This document shows, one piece after another, positions 22,625-30,757 of a stretch of DNA of 34,374 bases (positions within the stretch are counted from its first letter, which is position 1; each line of letters opens with the position of its first letter). Under the pieces are notes generated by a model, which was not told where the DNA came from, did not search any database, and saw only the letters and a list, made by a program, of their open reading frames with translations. This DNA comes from a virus, in the IMG/VR virus record IMGVR_UViG_3300034073_000375, positions 1 to 34,374 of that record. One strand, 5' to 3'. The position numbers and the translations under genes are program-made.

Positions 22625-25600
22625 TTATTGTTGTCCAAGCTCGTTATGCAACTTACTCGGAGAGAAGACAGCATTGACTGCGTACAACTCGATTTCGTTT
22701 GTGTTGCTATTGGTGAGTCTTAGTTTTAGATAGTAGTCACGCATCTGGTCTCCTTCAATTGCAGCGTTGGCGATGGCAACCACAATATCGCCAGCCACTA
22801 CGCCAGTCACTGAAGCAGAACAGCTTATTGTATTTGTTCCAGTTACCCCCGTTACGGTAAGCGACAAAGACACTAAGTTTCCAGCGCTAACCTTATATAG
22901 AGCAGCCCCCAAGGGGAATCCAATGTCTGCCACAGGAGCGGCAAACGTGATGTTAGAACCGCTGATGCCTCCAGTTGCAATCTCACCAAGCGAGAAGACC
23001 TCAGAAGTGCCACTCAATGCTGTAATCGTAGCACCACCAGTATTTGCGCTCGTGTCTCTAGGAACAGCAGCATAGTAGTAACGCTCTTTCTTCTCGTAGT
23101 CTCCGTAAGGATAGAAGATGCTGTCCACCGTCACTGGCGTGTTAGAGATTGACGTAGACTGGTCGGTATTGCTAAGCGCACCAGCCCAAGCATCATCACC
23201 CTCTAGAGAAACAGCCTCGTAGCACTTGACCATTGAGTTGTTTTGACTAGAGATTACCTCAACAACAGAACCAGCGGCGGCGCCATAGTATGTGGCTCTG
23301 TTGTAAGCGTCAGAGTGTAGATACATTGTCCCAGCCTTGAACGTGTACAATGCGTCATCAACAGATGAAATTGCTTCGGGTCGGTAAGAATAAAGCGTAT
23401 TCCAAACATTGTCCTCGACATCGTATGCTGCCGTAAAGTCGTTTAGCTGCGAGGTGGGTGTCCCAATAGCCCCAGTGTGTGTTCCGCAATCATTGGTGAA
23501 GTAAAACTCGCCAGTAGCCAAGTCTAGAAGAATGGGGATAAAGAAGCCATAAGATGTGTTTGTTGCAACGCCATAGATGGTTCCTGATTGACCAATAAAC
23601 TCTTCACCAACGTAAGCTGGTTGCCCATCAACTAACTTATCCAAGAACACAATAGCGTTCAGGCTGTCATCGAACTCATCGCACAACAATTTGAAATCAC
23701 GAATCTCAGTGTCGAACGTAAACAAGTCATCATCGTCAAATTCAATTTCGGCAATGACTCTCGTTCCAGCAGCATTTACTTGAGCCTTATAGGTATTCGT
23801 TGGAACACCTGAATTGCTTACGGTAACCGTAGCGTTGTAGAGTATGTTGACAGATACGATATACTCGTCTGCCTCTACGTCTACTCCTCCAATGACTTTC
23901 TGACTGGCAGATAGCGTGGTGATGAGTCTAAAGTTTTCCTTGAAGAAAGCATCCATCTTTGCCTCGCTGATGAGTGTAATGCCGTCACGAGAGATGCGTA
24001 CAATCTTACCAGCTCTAATGTCGGCAAAGTAGATTCTTCCTCTGTCCGTAGCCAGCGACTCTGGATTATTATTGATTCCGTAGTCTCCTAGGTAATAGTT
24101 CGCAACGCTAAATACAGCATTAGATACCGTCAATGACTCAGAGCCCTCCGAGGTTTGAATAACGTTTCTTCCAACGGAAACCCAGCCAGCCTTGCGCTCT
24201 TGGATGAGGTACATACGGTCATCATCCCCAACAAGCTGTTTAATAGAGCCATATCGGTAATCGAAATCCTTGAAGTTAATCAGCGCTGGATTAAACGAGG
24301 AAAGACCGAGACGTTGATTTCCAACCAAATACGGCTCAGAGTATACTACCGATGATTGGTAGAATGTGGTTTCTGCCTCTGGGATGACTGCGTGTGGGCG
24401 GCCAATAGAGACAGAGTTGGACGGGAACATATCACTAACAGAGTAGTCCTCGATAAATGAGAACGTGAAGTTGTTAGCGTAAGCCTTCTCGCCTACCTTC
24501 AAAAGGCGTGGCTTGTAGTAACTGTCCCCTTGAGCAAACTGAACAACGGCATCTAAACTGTTCTGAAGGTTTAGCGTATAGGTCGTAGCGGTAAAAGAAC
24601 CAGACGTTGTAGAGGCGTAGAACACGTAGTTGTATGGACCGTTAACCTTTGGGTATACGTTCTCAACAGTCATAACATTTCCAGAGCCGTCACTCAAGAT
24701 GTCGCCCTTGTAGGCAATGATGTTAGAGTGAACCTCAAGGTTGTTTCTATCGGAATCGTCAACGACTTCTACGCTGAACGGGCTTATGGAAGTTCGCTGT
24801 CCTTGGTGAACTCCATTAACCACATCAAATGATTCTCCAATCTCGTAGAAAATCTGTTCGCTGGTAGGGCGATTCTGACGATATACCTCAACAATACACT
24901 CGTTGCGCCAGTTGTCTACGCCAGTAATGATGCTGTAGGTATCCCATCCCAAGAAGTCAACGGCTCTAACTGCCAAGAATCGTCCCGTAGTGTTAAACGT
25001 GTCCTCATCGCTGGTGAGGTCGATAACTGGGTTGGTATCAATATCATCCGTGAAGTCAAAGTAGCCCAAAACCTCTACGTCAATCGAAGAGCGCTGAAGG
25101 AACCCGTACTGAATGATTCTTAGTCTGTCCCCCTCTTGGAACTTGTAATCCAAGTTTGCCCCGAACATCTCCTTGTAGGAGTCACTCTTGCCCTCGAGTG
25201 AGCGCAGAGACAGATAGATTACTTCCTCAAAAGACGCTACGCCAGCGAAAGGCTTAGCCTGAAGGTTTGTCGCGGTAAACGCTCTGATGATTGAGTACTG
25301 GAACTTATTTGTTACACTATTTAGCTTGGCATATACAGGAGCCCACTTTACCGCCCACGATGGAGCCTGATGCTTTACTCGAAAAAGGGTCTCTACACGA
25401 CCATAAAGACTGTTCTCAACGAATCGGTTGTCGTACCAATTCACGTACATATCAGGGACAGCCTGTACGCCACCATTGCGATTGAACAAGTCGTAGTATA
25501 CGATTCCAAATGAATGGGTAGCCCCAGCCTTAAACGTCTGGTATCCATTAATGTCTCCTCGGGTGAGAATATTAGCCTGAAAAGAGATGGCGTCGTCTAC

Positions 25601-27553
25601 GTCGTCTGTATTGTCTAAGAAGAACGTTTTTCCCTTGGTGACAAGTGGAGTGGTGGATGTTCCAAACTTTGGCACAAACTCGTTTCCAGACTCTGTTACC
25701 TTATTGAATTCATTGTAGTCTTGTCCGTCTCCTTGATATGTTACTGATGGAGCGTCAACAAACTCAATCTGATTAAATAGCACATTGGTAGCTGGAAAAG
25801 CCTCCCCTAATGATTTACCTCTAGTAAACAGCGACTTAAGCATCGCAACAGGAGGGAAAATATTTGTCACAGTATTAATGGTACTGGCCACATTAAAGTT
25901 GTATCCAACTTTAGCAACCAGCGCAGCGCTTTCGACCTCCATTTGAAAGGTAAGTAAAGAAGCTGTTTCGTTGTCTAGTGAGACATTAATCTGACCAGAG
26001 CCATTAAAGAACATCCACTTATTACTGTTGGTGGTTCCTTGAAGGTCGTCTACTTCTACAATTCGACTTGCATATTCGAAATCCGTTACGTCAGAATCAA
26101 GTACTACGTTATACGTATCGGTTATAGAGTCCTTAATTAAATCAACAATCTGAGTTTTTGTATATCCAGCTGGAATGTTGATGTATTTAGAGATAGAGAA
26201 TGGAGATGCTTTTACATTAAGGCCGCCACCATTAGGCTGAGCTCTACTCGAAATAAGACCAGCGTAGTCGTGCTCATTTTGAGTGGCTTTATCTTTTTGT
26301 ACCCATTGAATATACATACCGCCAATCTCAAAAGAAATACATCCAAGATTCAATGAGAATGCTAGATTCAAAACAGAGTCCTCAGATGTAATGGCGGGAA
26401 TATTACTGATGTCAATATCAAATGCCTTCCTCTTTAGTTCGGTAGTTGGAGGATAAACAGATGGATATGCCACATCAATATCATAGCTGAGCGGCTGCGG
26501 GAAGTAATTCGGAATAACGTCTACGTCGGTACGCAAATTCTCACGACCAGCAGTATAGCCGCCAAATACCAATCTGTTCCCTACAATAGTGATAGACTCA
26601 GCAGTAAACGGTACGTTGTCGTAAATCTTGTTAATCTCGTCGGCCGAGATAGGAGTGTACAGCTTGCTGTTGTCAAACGTAATGTTCTGCGTAGGATTGG
26701 TCGGACTGTTGACCAGCGTGCCAATCTCGTAGAAGGTGCCAACGTTTCCGTTGCGAGCCAATACCACAATCTCTTTTACGTCGGCAACACTTGTTGGAAC
26801 AGTTATCGTCAGCGTATTATTCTTAAGCTTCTCCTCTTCCGAAAGAATGCCATCAAAGAACTGAGACGCAGAAACAGCTAACTCCGAGTACGGAGAAATA
26901 GCAGAACGCTCCCCGTCTTGGTAGACATACTGAGCAGCAAACTGAAACGTAGCCTCATACAGGTTGTTCTGCTTTAACGCAGGGTTCGTAGAGAAAGCAA
27001 ACGTAGGGGGAGAAAGAGGCGGCTGCTTGGCTACCGCAGTACAGATGAGCTTTTGAGAATCTGTTCCAGAGGTGAATGCCGCAGGATAAAGCCCCAAAAG
27101 AGCGCGTGTTGCGTTTATCTTCTTGGGTTCGTTGATTCCATCAGTGAAGTACAGCAAAGTCTCGTCAGAGAGGTTCTTTACAACCGTGGCTCTAACAGTA
27201 GAATAGCGCGTGAACTTTAAAATGGAAGAACGATAGACTAACTGCGCCTCATTAGAAGACGAAGAGAAGCGATATACCGAGTGATTGTTTCCAGAGTTCC
27301 AAACGAAGAAGTAAATCTCCCCGTCTTGAAGGTTGGAGACAGTGCCAATAACCTCATTGGTGCCAGCGGGAAGGCTGTCCCCCGACTTGAAGGGGATAGC
27401 TCCGTTACCATAAGCATTTTTGATTACACCGCCATCACCGTCAGCATCAGCAGAAATGCGGACGTTTAAAGCGTCCGTCATCTCTGTTGTCTTAACTAAG
27501 CGAGCGTCATCATCTTTGTTGAGGTACCTCGGTATAAGCTTGTCAATTGCCAT
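22625..27553 (-). CDS. Very large tail tube/nozzle-like protein, 1642 aa
   Basis: Begins MAIDKLIPRYLNKDDDARL then EMTDALNVRISADADGDGG, the kind of N-terminus seen in nozzle proteins (T7 gp12-like), where DNA exits the short tail. The rest is Ser/Thr/Asn/Tyr-rich and beta-rich throughout, without membrane segments. T7 gp12 is about 800 aa, so this copy is twice as long and could include muzzle or host-contact domains. It directly follows two connector-like genes and precedes internal proteins, as expected for a podovirus tail. The assignment rests on context and composition. Confidence 0.5.
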   Translation of the reverse strand: MAIDKLIPRYLNKDDDARLVKTTEMTDALNVRISADADGDGGVIKNAYGNGAIPFKSGDSLPAGTNEVIGTVSNLQDGEIYFFVWNSGNNHSVYRFSSSSNEAQLVYRSSILKFTRYSTVRATVVKNLSDETLLYFTDGINEPKKINATRALLGLYPAAFTSGTDSQKLICTAVAKQPPLSPPTFAFSTNPALKQNNLYEATFQFAAQYVYQDGERSAISPYSELAVSASQFFDGILSEEEKLKNNTLTITVPTSVADVKEIVVLARNGNVGTFYEIGTLVNSPTNPTQNITFDNSKLYTPISADEINKIYDNVPFTAESITIVGNRLVFGGYTAGRENLRTDVDVIPNYFPQPLSYDIDVAYPSVYPPTTELKRKAFDIDISNIPAITSEDSVLNLAFSLNLGCISFEIGGMYIQWVQKDKATQNEHDYAGLISSRAQPNGGGLNVKASPFSISKYINIPAGYTKTQIVDLIKDSITDTYNVVLDSDVTDFEYASRIVEVDDLQGTTNSNKWMFFNGSGQINVSLDNETASLLTFQMEVESAALVAKVGYNFNVASTINTVTNIFPPVAMLKSLFTRGKSLGEAFPATNVLFNQIEFVDAPSVTYQGDGQDYNEFNKVTESGNEFVPKFGTSTTPLVTKGKTFFLDNTDDVDDAISFQANILTRGDINGYQTFKAGATHSFGIVYYDLFNRNGGVQAVPDMYVNWYDNRFVENSLYGRVETLFRVKHQAPSWAVKWAPVYAKLNSVTNKFQYSIIRAFTATNLQAKPFAGVASFEEVIYLSLRSLEGKSDSYKEMFGANLDYKFQEGDRLRIIQYGFLQRSSIDVEVLGYFDFTDDIDTNPVIDLTSDEDTFNTTGRFLAVRAVDFLGWDTYSIITGVDNWRNECIVEVYRQNRPTSEQIFYEIGESFDVVNGVHQGQRTSISPFSVEVVDDSDRNNLEVHSNIIAYKGDILSDGSGNVMTVENVYPKVNGPYNYVFYASTTSGSFTATTYTLNLQNSLDAVVQFAQGDSYYKPRLLKVGEKAYANNFTFSFIEDYSVSDMFPSNSVSIGRPHAVIPEAETTFYQSSVVYSEPYLVGNQRLGLSSFNPALINFKDFDYRYGSIKQLVGDDDRMYLIQERKAGWVSVGRNVIQTSEGSESLTVSNAVFSVANYYLGDYGINNNPESLATDRGRIYFADIRAGKIVRISRDGITLISEAKMDAFFKENFRLITTLSASQKVIGGVDVEADEYIVSVNILYNATVTVSNSGVPTNTYKAQVNAAGTRVIAEIEFDDDDLFTFDTEIRDFKLLCDEFDDSLNAIVFLDKLVDGQPAYVGEEFIGQSGTIYGVATNTSYGFFIPILLDLATGEFYFTNDCGTHTGAIGTPTSQLNDFTAAYDVEDNVWNTLYSYRPEAISSVDDALYTFKAGTMYLHSDAYNRATYYGAAAGSVVEVISSQNNSMVKCYEAVSLEGDDAWAGALSNTDQSTSISNTPVTVDSIFYPYGDYEKKERYYYAAVPRDTSANTGGATITALSGTSEVFSLGEIATGGISGSNITFAAPVADIGFPLGAALYKVSAGNLVSLSLTVTGVTGTNTISCSASVTGVVAGDIVVAIANAAIEGDQMRDYYLKLRLTNSNTNEIELYAVNAVFSPSKLHNELGQQ

Positions 27554-27555
27554 AA

Positions 27556-28293
27556 TTAAGCCTTCACAGATTGCTTAAAGTTCTTTCTAATCGTCTTGAG
27601 TGCCTCTTCCTTAGAGAATGCCTTCATTCTGCTGTTGGCCAGTCTGCGCTCGTTGTAGTACTCGGCACGTGCTCTGGCCTTTTCTCCAAGAGGAACGCTA
27701 GAACGACGCTCGACCAAGTGGTAATAGATATAGGCACGCAAAGCCTGCTCAGCGTATACGTGGATAGTTGGCGTTGCAGCGCGAGCCTCATCAGCGATGT
27801 ACTCCAAGTAAACCTGCGATGCGTTAACGTCTGAAGACAGCTCAAATCTGTTGTTTGCTTGGTCTACTCGGTATTGCCCTGAGTAGTTACCACCGCCGAG
27901 TCCATACATACCGCCGTCCGTAGTAGCGTATACGTACTCACGGAAAACGTAGGAGTCATAGTTTTGGTTAAAGTCATCGTCAATAACGATAGGGGCTCCC
28001 GTAAGGTTAAAGTTCTTGTTCTCACCGAATACATAGATAAGTCCATCGCTTCCAATCTTTCCAATCTTCGTATAGTCAACATAGTCAATAGGGAAGTCAA
28101 CAGTATTGTTTGCGCTTACGTTGATGGTAACAGCCTTGATTCGCTTTAGAATGTCAAAGCCCATCTCACGGATTCCACGTAGAGCCAAGTTTTTGACAAC
28201 AACTTCAGATGCATTATTAGCAAAGTCGTCGTGGTCAACGGACAGCATAAAGTCAGTGATGACCTGCTCGAGAGATACTGCGTCTTGCGCCAT
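27556..28293 (-). CDS. Head-tail connector/tail tube-like protein, 245 aa
   Basis: The N-terminus (SLEQVITDFMLSVDHDDFAN) is helical and the centre beta-rich with Gly/Tyr (GGMYGLGGGNYSGQYRV). The C-terminus is a long helical stretch, ERRSSVPLGEKARARAEYYNE then AFSKEEALKTIRKNFKQ. This layout resembles T7 gp11-like adaptor/ring proteins and counterparts in crAss-like phages. It starts 1 nt inside the preceding gene's stop and ends 2 nt before the nozzle-like gene. Homology to a named ring protein is not proven. Confidence 0.55.
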   Translation of the reverse strand: MAQDAVSLEQVITDFMLSVDHDDFANNASEVVVKNLALRGIREMGFDILKRIKAVTINVSANNTVDFPIDYVDYTKIGKIGSDGLIYVFGENKNFNLTGAPIVIDDDFNQNYDSYVFREYVYATTDGGMYGLGGGNYSGQYRVDQANNRFELSSDVNASQVYLEYIADEARAATPTIHVYAEQALRAYIYYHLVERRSSVPLGEKARARAEYYNERRLANSRMKAFSKEEALKTIRKNFKQSVKA

Positions 28294-29009
28294 TAGATAC
28301 TAGATTTTTGTTCGCCTTGAGCGTAAGCATATACGTCTTGGTCACGAAGGTTCACACCAACGAGCTTAGCAATCTCCACCACCAAGTCAGCGAAGTAGTG
28401 CTCAGGAAGCTCAAAGTCAACGCTATTGGTTGAGCTGTAAACTTCCTTTCCCGCTGCCACCGTGTAGCCAAAGCGTGGTTGAGAGGCTGTCCTTGCTCCC
28501 GTAGAGGGGACCAATCCTTGCGGCTGCTTGTAGTAACGAAGCTTCACGCTGGCAATCGAAGTGGGAGCCACCTCAATCTGGTTGGTCAAAAGAGCAGCTG
28601 GATAGCTAGCCGTAGGTGCCGACAGCGTGCTTCTTAAAACGTTTTCCCAGTTCACCTCGTCGTAGACGATAGGAACAGACTTGGAAGGAGAGTCCGTTGT
28701 GTTTAGAGAAATAATTCTCGCCAAGTCAGAAGGCTTAGAGCCAATGCCAACAGTCAATGAAATCGTAGCGCTTTTAGAAAACGTAGCCAAATCTTCCTCA
28801 ATCTGTTTCATCCGCCCCTTATCCAGCTTTCCGTCAAGCGCAGAGTTACGTAAGCGCTTAGCTAAAGCTACGTCGTCAAATAGCTGGTTGAAGATGTTCA
28901 TCTGTGCGACACCAGCGAAGTTGTTGAAGATAGCAGGCGTAATGAACCCCCGTTGGTCCTTGTTGGCCAAGTCTTTAAGTGCTGTATATACGCGGTTTAC
29001 ACTTGCCAT
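28293..29009 (-). CDS. Head-tail connector/adaptor-like structural protein, 238 aa
   Basis: Start at 29009 (MASVNRVYTALKDLANKDQRG) is chosen because the longer frame to 29081 would run through a terminator hairpin. The N-terminal 90 residues are helical (RMKQIEEDLATFSKSATISL), the C-terminal part is beta-rich, with a final helix EHYFADLVVEIAKLVGVN. Such proteins attach beneath the portal or form tail rings. It is the first gene after a terminator and before the second connector-like gene. No enzyme motif seen. Confidence 0.6.
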   Translation of the reverse strand: MASVNRVYTALKDLANKDQRGFITPAIFNNFAGVAQMNIFNQLFDDVALAKRLRNSALDGKLDKGRMKQIEEDLATFSKSATISLTVGIGSKPSDLARIISLNTTDSPSKSVPIVYDEVNWENVLRSTLSAPTASYPAALLTNQIEVAPTSIASVKLRYYKQPQGLVPSTGARTASQPRFGYTVAAGKEVYSSTNSVDFELPEHYFADLVVEIAKLVGVNLRDQDVYAYAQGEQKSSI

Positions 29010-29039
29010 TATCTTACGCAGTTTAATGCAAATATACCA

Positions 29040-29066
29040 AATAAATAAGGGGGCCGAAGCCCCCTT
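29040..29066 (-). terminator. Hairpin terminator with UUCG loop downstream of the 280-aa gene
   Basis: On the minus strand AAGGGGGC-TTCG-GCCCCCTT forms an 8-bp stem (29047-29054 with 29059-29066) with a C(UUCG)G tetraloop, followed by TTATTTATTT. The T tract is interrupted, so termination may be partial and let the connector genes be read through. Confidence 0.7.
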
Positions 29067-29087
29067 ACCCATCCAAACCAATTCATC

Positions 29088-29930
29088 TTAGAGTCTGTCT
29101 AACTGACCCTTCAATTCGTTGTACAATATAGAACCTTTTTCGCTAAGACAAAAACGTGACATCACTTCAATTGTATCTTGTCCTGCGGGGGTGGAAAGAA
29201 TAAGGCGACCACTGTCAAACCAGTACATTCCGTCCTCCTTGGCGAGAAGAATCTGGAAGTCAATAGCCTTCTTCACTGCAGCACGAGACTGAACTACTGG
29301 GTTGTCAAAGAGCTGAATGAACTTGCTAGGGTTGGCCTTAGCCTCCAAGAGCAGCTCACGCTTAATCTCAGCGTTCTTCTGGTTGGTGTCAATGCCCAAG
29401 TAAATAGCAACAGGCAAAAGCTCGTCTACGCTCTTGTTGCGAACCAATCCAATAGCGTCGTGGAGGATGAATTCTGTATCAACATCAACCTGTGCTTTGA
29501 GTTCAGTGTTCACCTCTTCAAAGAGACCTCCCCCGTTAGCACGATTGCCAGGATGTAAGTCCAAGAACTTCATAAGGTTCGGCTTCTCGGCGGGAACGTA
29601 AAGAATACCGTTTTCAAAGATTACGTGCTGGCGAACAGCAAGATTGCTCTGCTCGTCTGCAAATACCGATGCCTCATTCGGACAGTAGCGAATCTGTCGG
29701 TTAGTATTGGTCTGTGCATCGTAAATGATAGCCTCCGACTTAATCTGGAAGATGATACCCCCGCCGCTAGGGACGGTATAAATCTTAGGCTTGCGCTCAA
29801 CCTTTGGAGGAGCAACAGCTTTCGGCTTTGATACGGGGGCGGGGGCAACTGTTGCAACTTCTGCAACGGTTTCTGTCATATCCAATTCGAAGGATTCAAC
29901 AGCTGGTTGGTTTACACGAGGGCGTGCCAT
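29088..29930 (-). CDS. Hypothetical structural-region protein, 280 aa
   Basis: The N-terminal 50 residues are Val/Ala/Pro-rich and probably disordered (TETVAEVATVAPAPVSKPKA). A beta-rich domain follows (about 50-115), then helices with IYLGIDTNQKNAEIKRELLL and a C-terminal winged-helix-like end (FDSGRLILSTPAGQDTIEVM). Proteins placed between capsid and connector genes in Bacteroidota phages are usually small structural or assembly factors, but this one is unassigned. It has its own upstream promoter-like element and is flanked by terminators on both sides, so its expression is set separately from the capsid gene. Confidence 0.65.
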   Translation of the reverse strand: MARPRVNQPAVESFELDMTETVAEVATVAPAPVSKPKAVAPPKVERKPKIYTVPSGGGIIFQIKSEAIIYDAQTNTNRQIRYCPNEASVFADEQSNLAVRQHVIFENGILYVPAEKPNLMKFLDLHPGNRANGGGLFEEVNTELKAQVDVDTEFILHDAIGLVRNKSVDELLPVAIYLGIDTNQKNAEIKRELLLEAKANPSKFIQLFDNPVVQSRAAVKKAIDFQILLAKEDGMYWFDSGRLILSTPAGQDTIEVMSRFCLSEKGSILYNELKGQLDRL

Positions 29931-29954
29931 AACTAATAGAATTTAATGTTATTA

Positions 29955-29969
29955 AACATTGCAAATTTA
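29955..29969 (-). promoter_or_regulatory. Possible -7 promoter element for the 280-aa gene
   Basis: TAAATTTG on the minus strand (29969 to 29962) fits TAnnTTTG and would start transcription near 29955, about 25 nt before the ATG. No convincing -33 TTTG lies 19-21 nt upstream; that place is occupied by the T tract of the terminator. Hence only a tentative call. Confidence 0.4.
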
Positions 29970-29986
29970 TGTGTTACAACAATATA

Positions 29987-30012
29987 ATAAAAAAGGGGCC
30001 CGAAGGCCCCTT
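29987..30012 (-). terminator. Hairpin terminator with UUCG loop downstream of the GIY-YIG gene
   Basis: On the minus strand AAGGGGCC-TTCG-GGCCCCTT (29993-30000 with 30005-30012) is followed by a run of T (29989-29994, then TATTATAT). The C(UUCG)G loop is very stable. It lies about 20 nt beyond the displaced capsid 3' end and was probably the original capsid terminator. Confidence 0.85.
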
Positions 30013-30017
30013 CACAT

Positions 30018-30058
30018 TACGTAACTCGTTGATTACGAGCGTAGTAAAACGTGCTGAT
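30018..30058 (-). pseudogene. Displaced copy of the capsid gene 3' end
   Basis: Immediately beyond the GIY-YIG stop, the minus strand reads in frame as QHVLLRS-stop, the exact C-terminus of the major capsid protein. Three of the seven codons differ synonymously (TTA for TTG, CGC for AGA, TCG for AGC). The similarity continues past the stop (TAATCAAnnnGTTAC). A 13-nt exact repeat (30046-30058 and 30771-30783, AAAACGTGCTGAT on the plus strand) marks the match. Confidence 0.85.
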
Positions 30059-30060
30059 AC

Positions 30061-30657
30061 TCATTCACCTTTAAAGTAGTAAAATGATGGGTGTCTGTCC
30101 GAACGGCACCTTTCAGATATTATTTGTATTGACCTGTTATAGTAGCGTGCCGCGTCGCCTAATGATTCATATAGCACTCCATCGCATATAACCTTCTTCT
30201 TCCTTGCATTGGATATTTTCTTTCTCCATTCGTCACCCCTGTTCTTCATCGCCGATTTCCAAGCCTCTCTTTCCTTACTTTTTTCTCCAATCTTCTTTTT
30301 TCTTTCTTCTGTAAAAACAACTCCTGTAGATGATTCTCTCATTTTTTGTTTTGTTTCTTCGGTACACTTATAATTAACTCTTCCATCACCTCCGTCTGTC
30401 ATATTACATAGTGTGCCCAAATCCCTGTCGGCACGTCCAAATAATGAAATATAATGAACCTCTAGTGCCTTTGCTTCGCTATGGCTTAAGCCAGTATGGG
30501 CAAATTCAATTGTAAATCCACCGTGCTTGGCAACTATTCTTTTCCAGAACTCAGACCTATTAGATATTCTATAAGCTCTTCGCCCAACTCCAATCCCAAC
30601 ATAGAAAACAATATTGTCGTCAGCTCTTCTGTGAAAGTATATGTAGTGTCTATTCAT
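30061..30657 (-). CDS. GIY-YIG homing endonuclease, 198 aa
   Basis: N-terminal GIY-YIG domain: Y5-I-Y7 and Y19-V-G21 form the signature pair, R27/R30 follow on the helix, and E61/E66 region supplies the metal-binding acid. TDGGDG (87-92) is a common element of phage Seg-like enzymes. Repeated helical NUMOD3-like segments (about 100-150) and a C-terminal IENR1/NUMOD1-like HTH (about 155-190, GVLYESLGDAARYYNRSIQI) bind the target. AT-rich and Lys-rich, unlike the capsid gene. It sits behind the capsid terminator and in front of the displaced capsid 3' end, so the capsid gene's 3' end is the probable cut site. Confidence 0.88.
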   Translation of the reverse strand: MNRHYIYFHRRADDNIVFYVGIGVGRRAYRISNRSEFWKRIVAKHGGFTIEFAHTGLSHSEAKALEVHYISLFGRADRDLGTLCNMTDGGDGRVNYKCTEETKQKMRESSTGVVFTEERKKKIGEKSKEREAWKSAMKNRGDEWRKKISNARKKKVICDGVLYESLGDAARYYNRSIQIISERCRSDRHPSFYYFKGE

Positions 30658-30705
30658 ATGTTAAATATAAAATAAATCAGCTTGTTCTAGTTAATGTTAT
30701 GAAAA

Positions 30706-30729
30706 TAAAAAAAGGGGGCATTGCCCCCT
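30706..30729 (-). terminator. Rho-independent terminator of the major capsid gene
   Basis: On the minus strand GGGGGC-AAT-GCCCCC (30714-30719 with 30723-30728, plus one A-T pair) is followed by T7 (30707-30713). It isolates the capsid gene from the GIY-YIG gene and may have arrived with it. Confidence 0.85.
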
Positions 30730-30757
30730 CCTGTTAAAGCAAGTAACCTATTGATTA

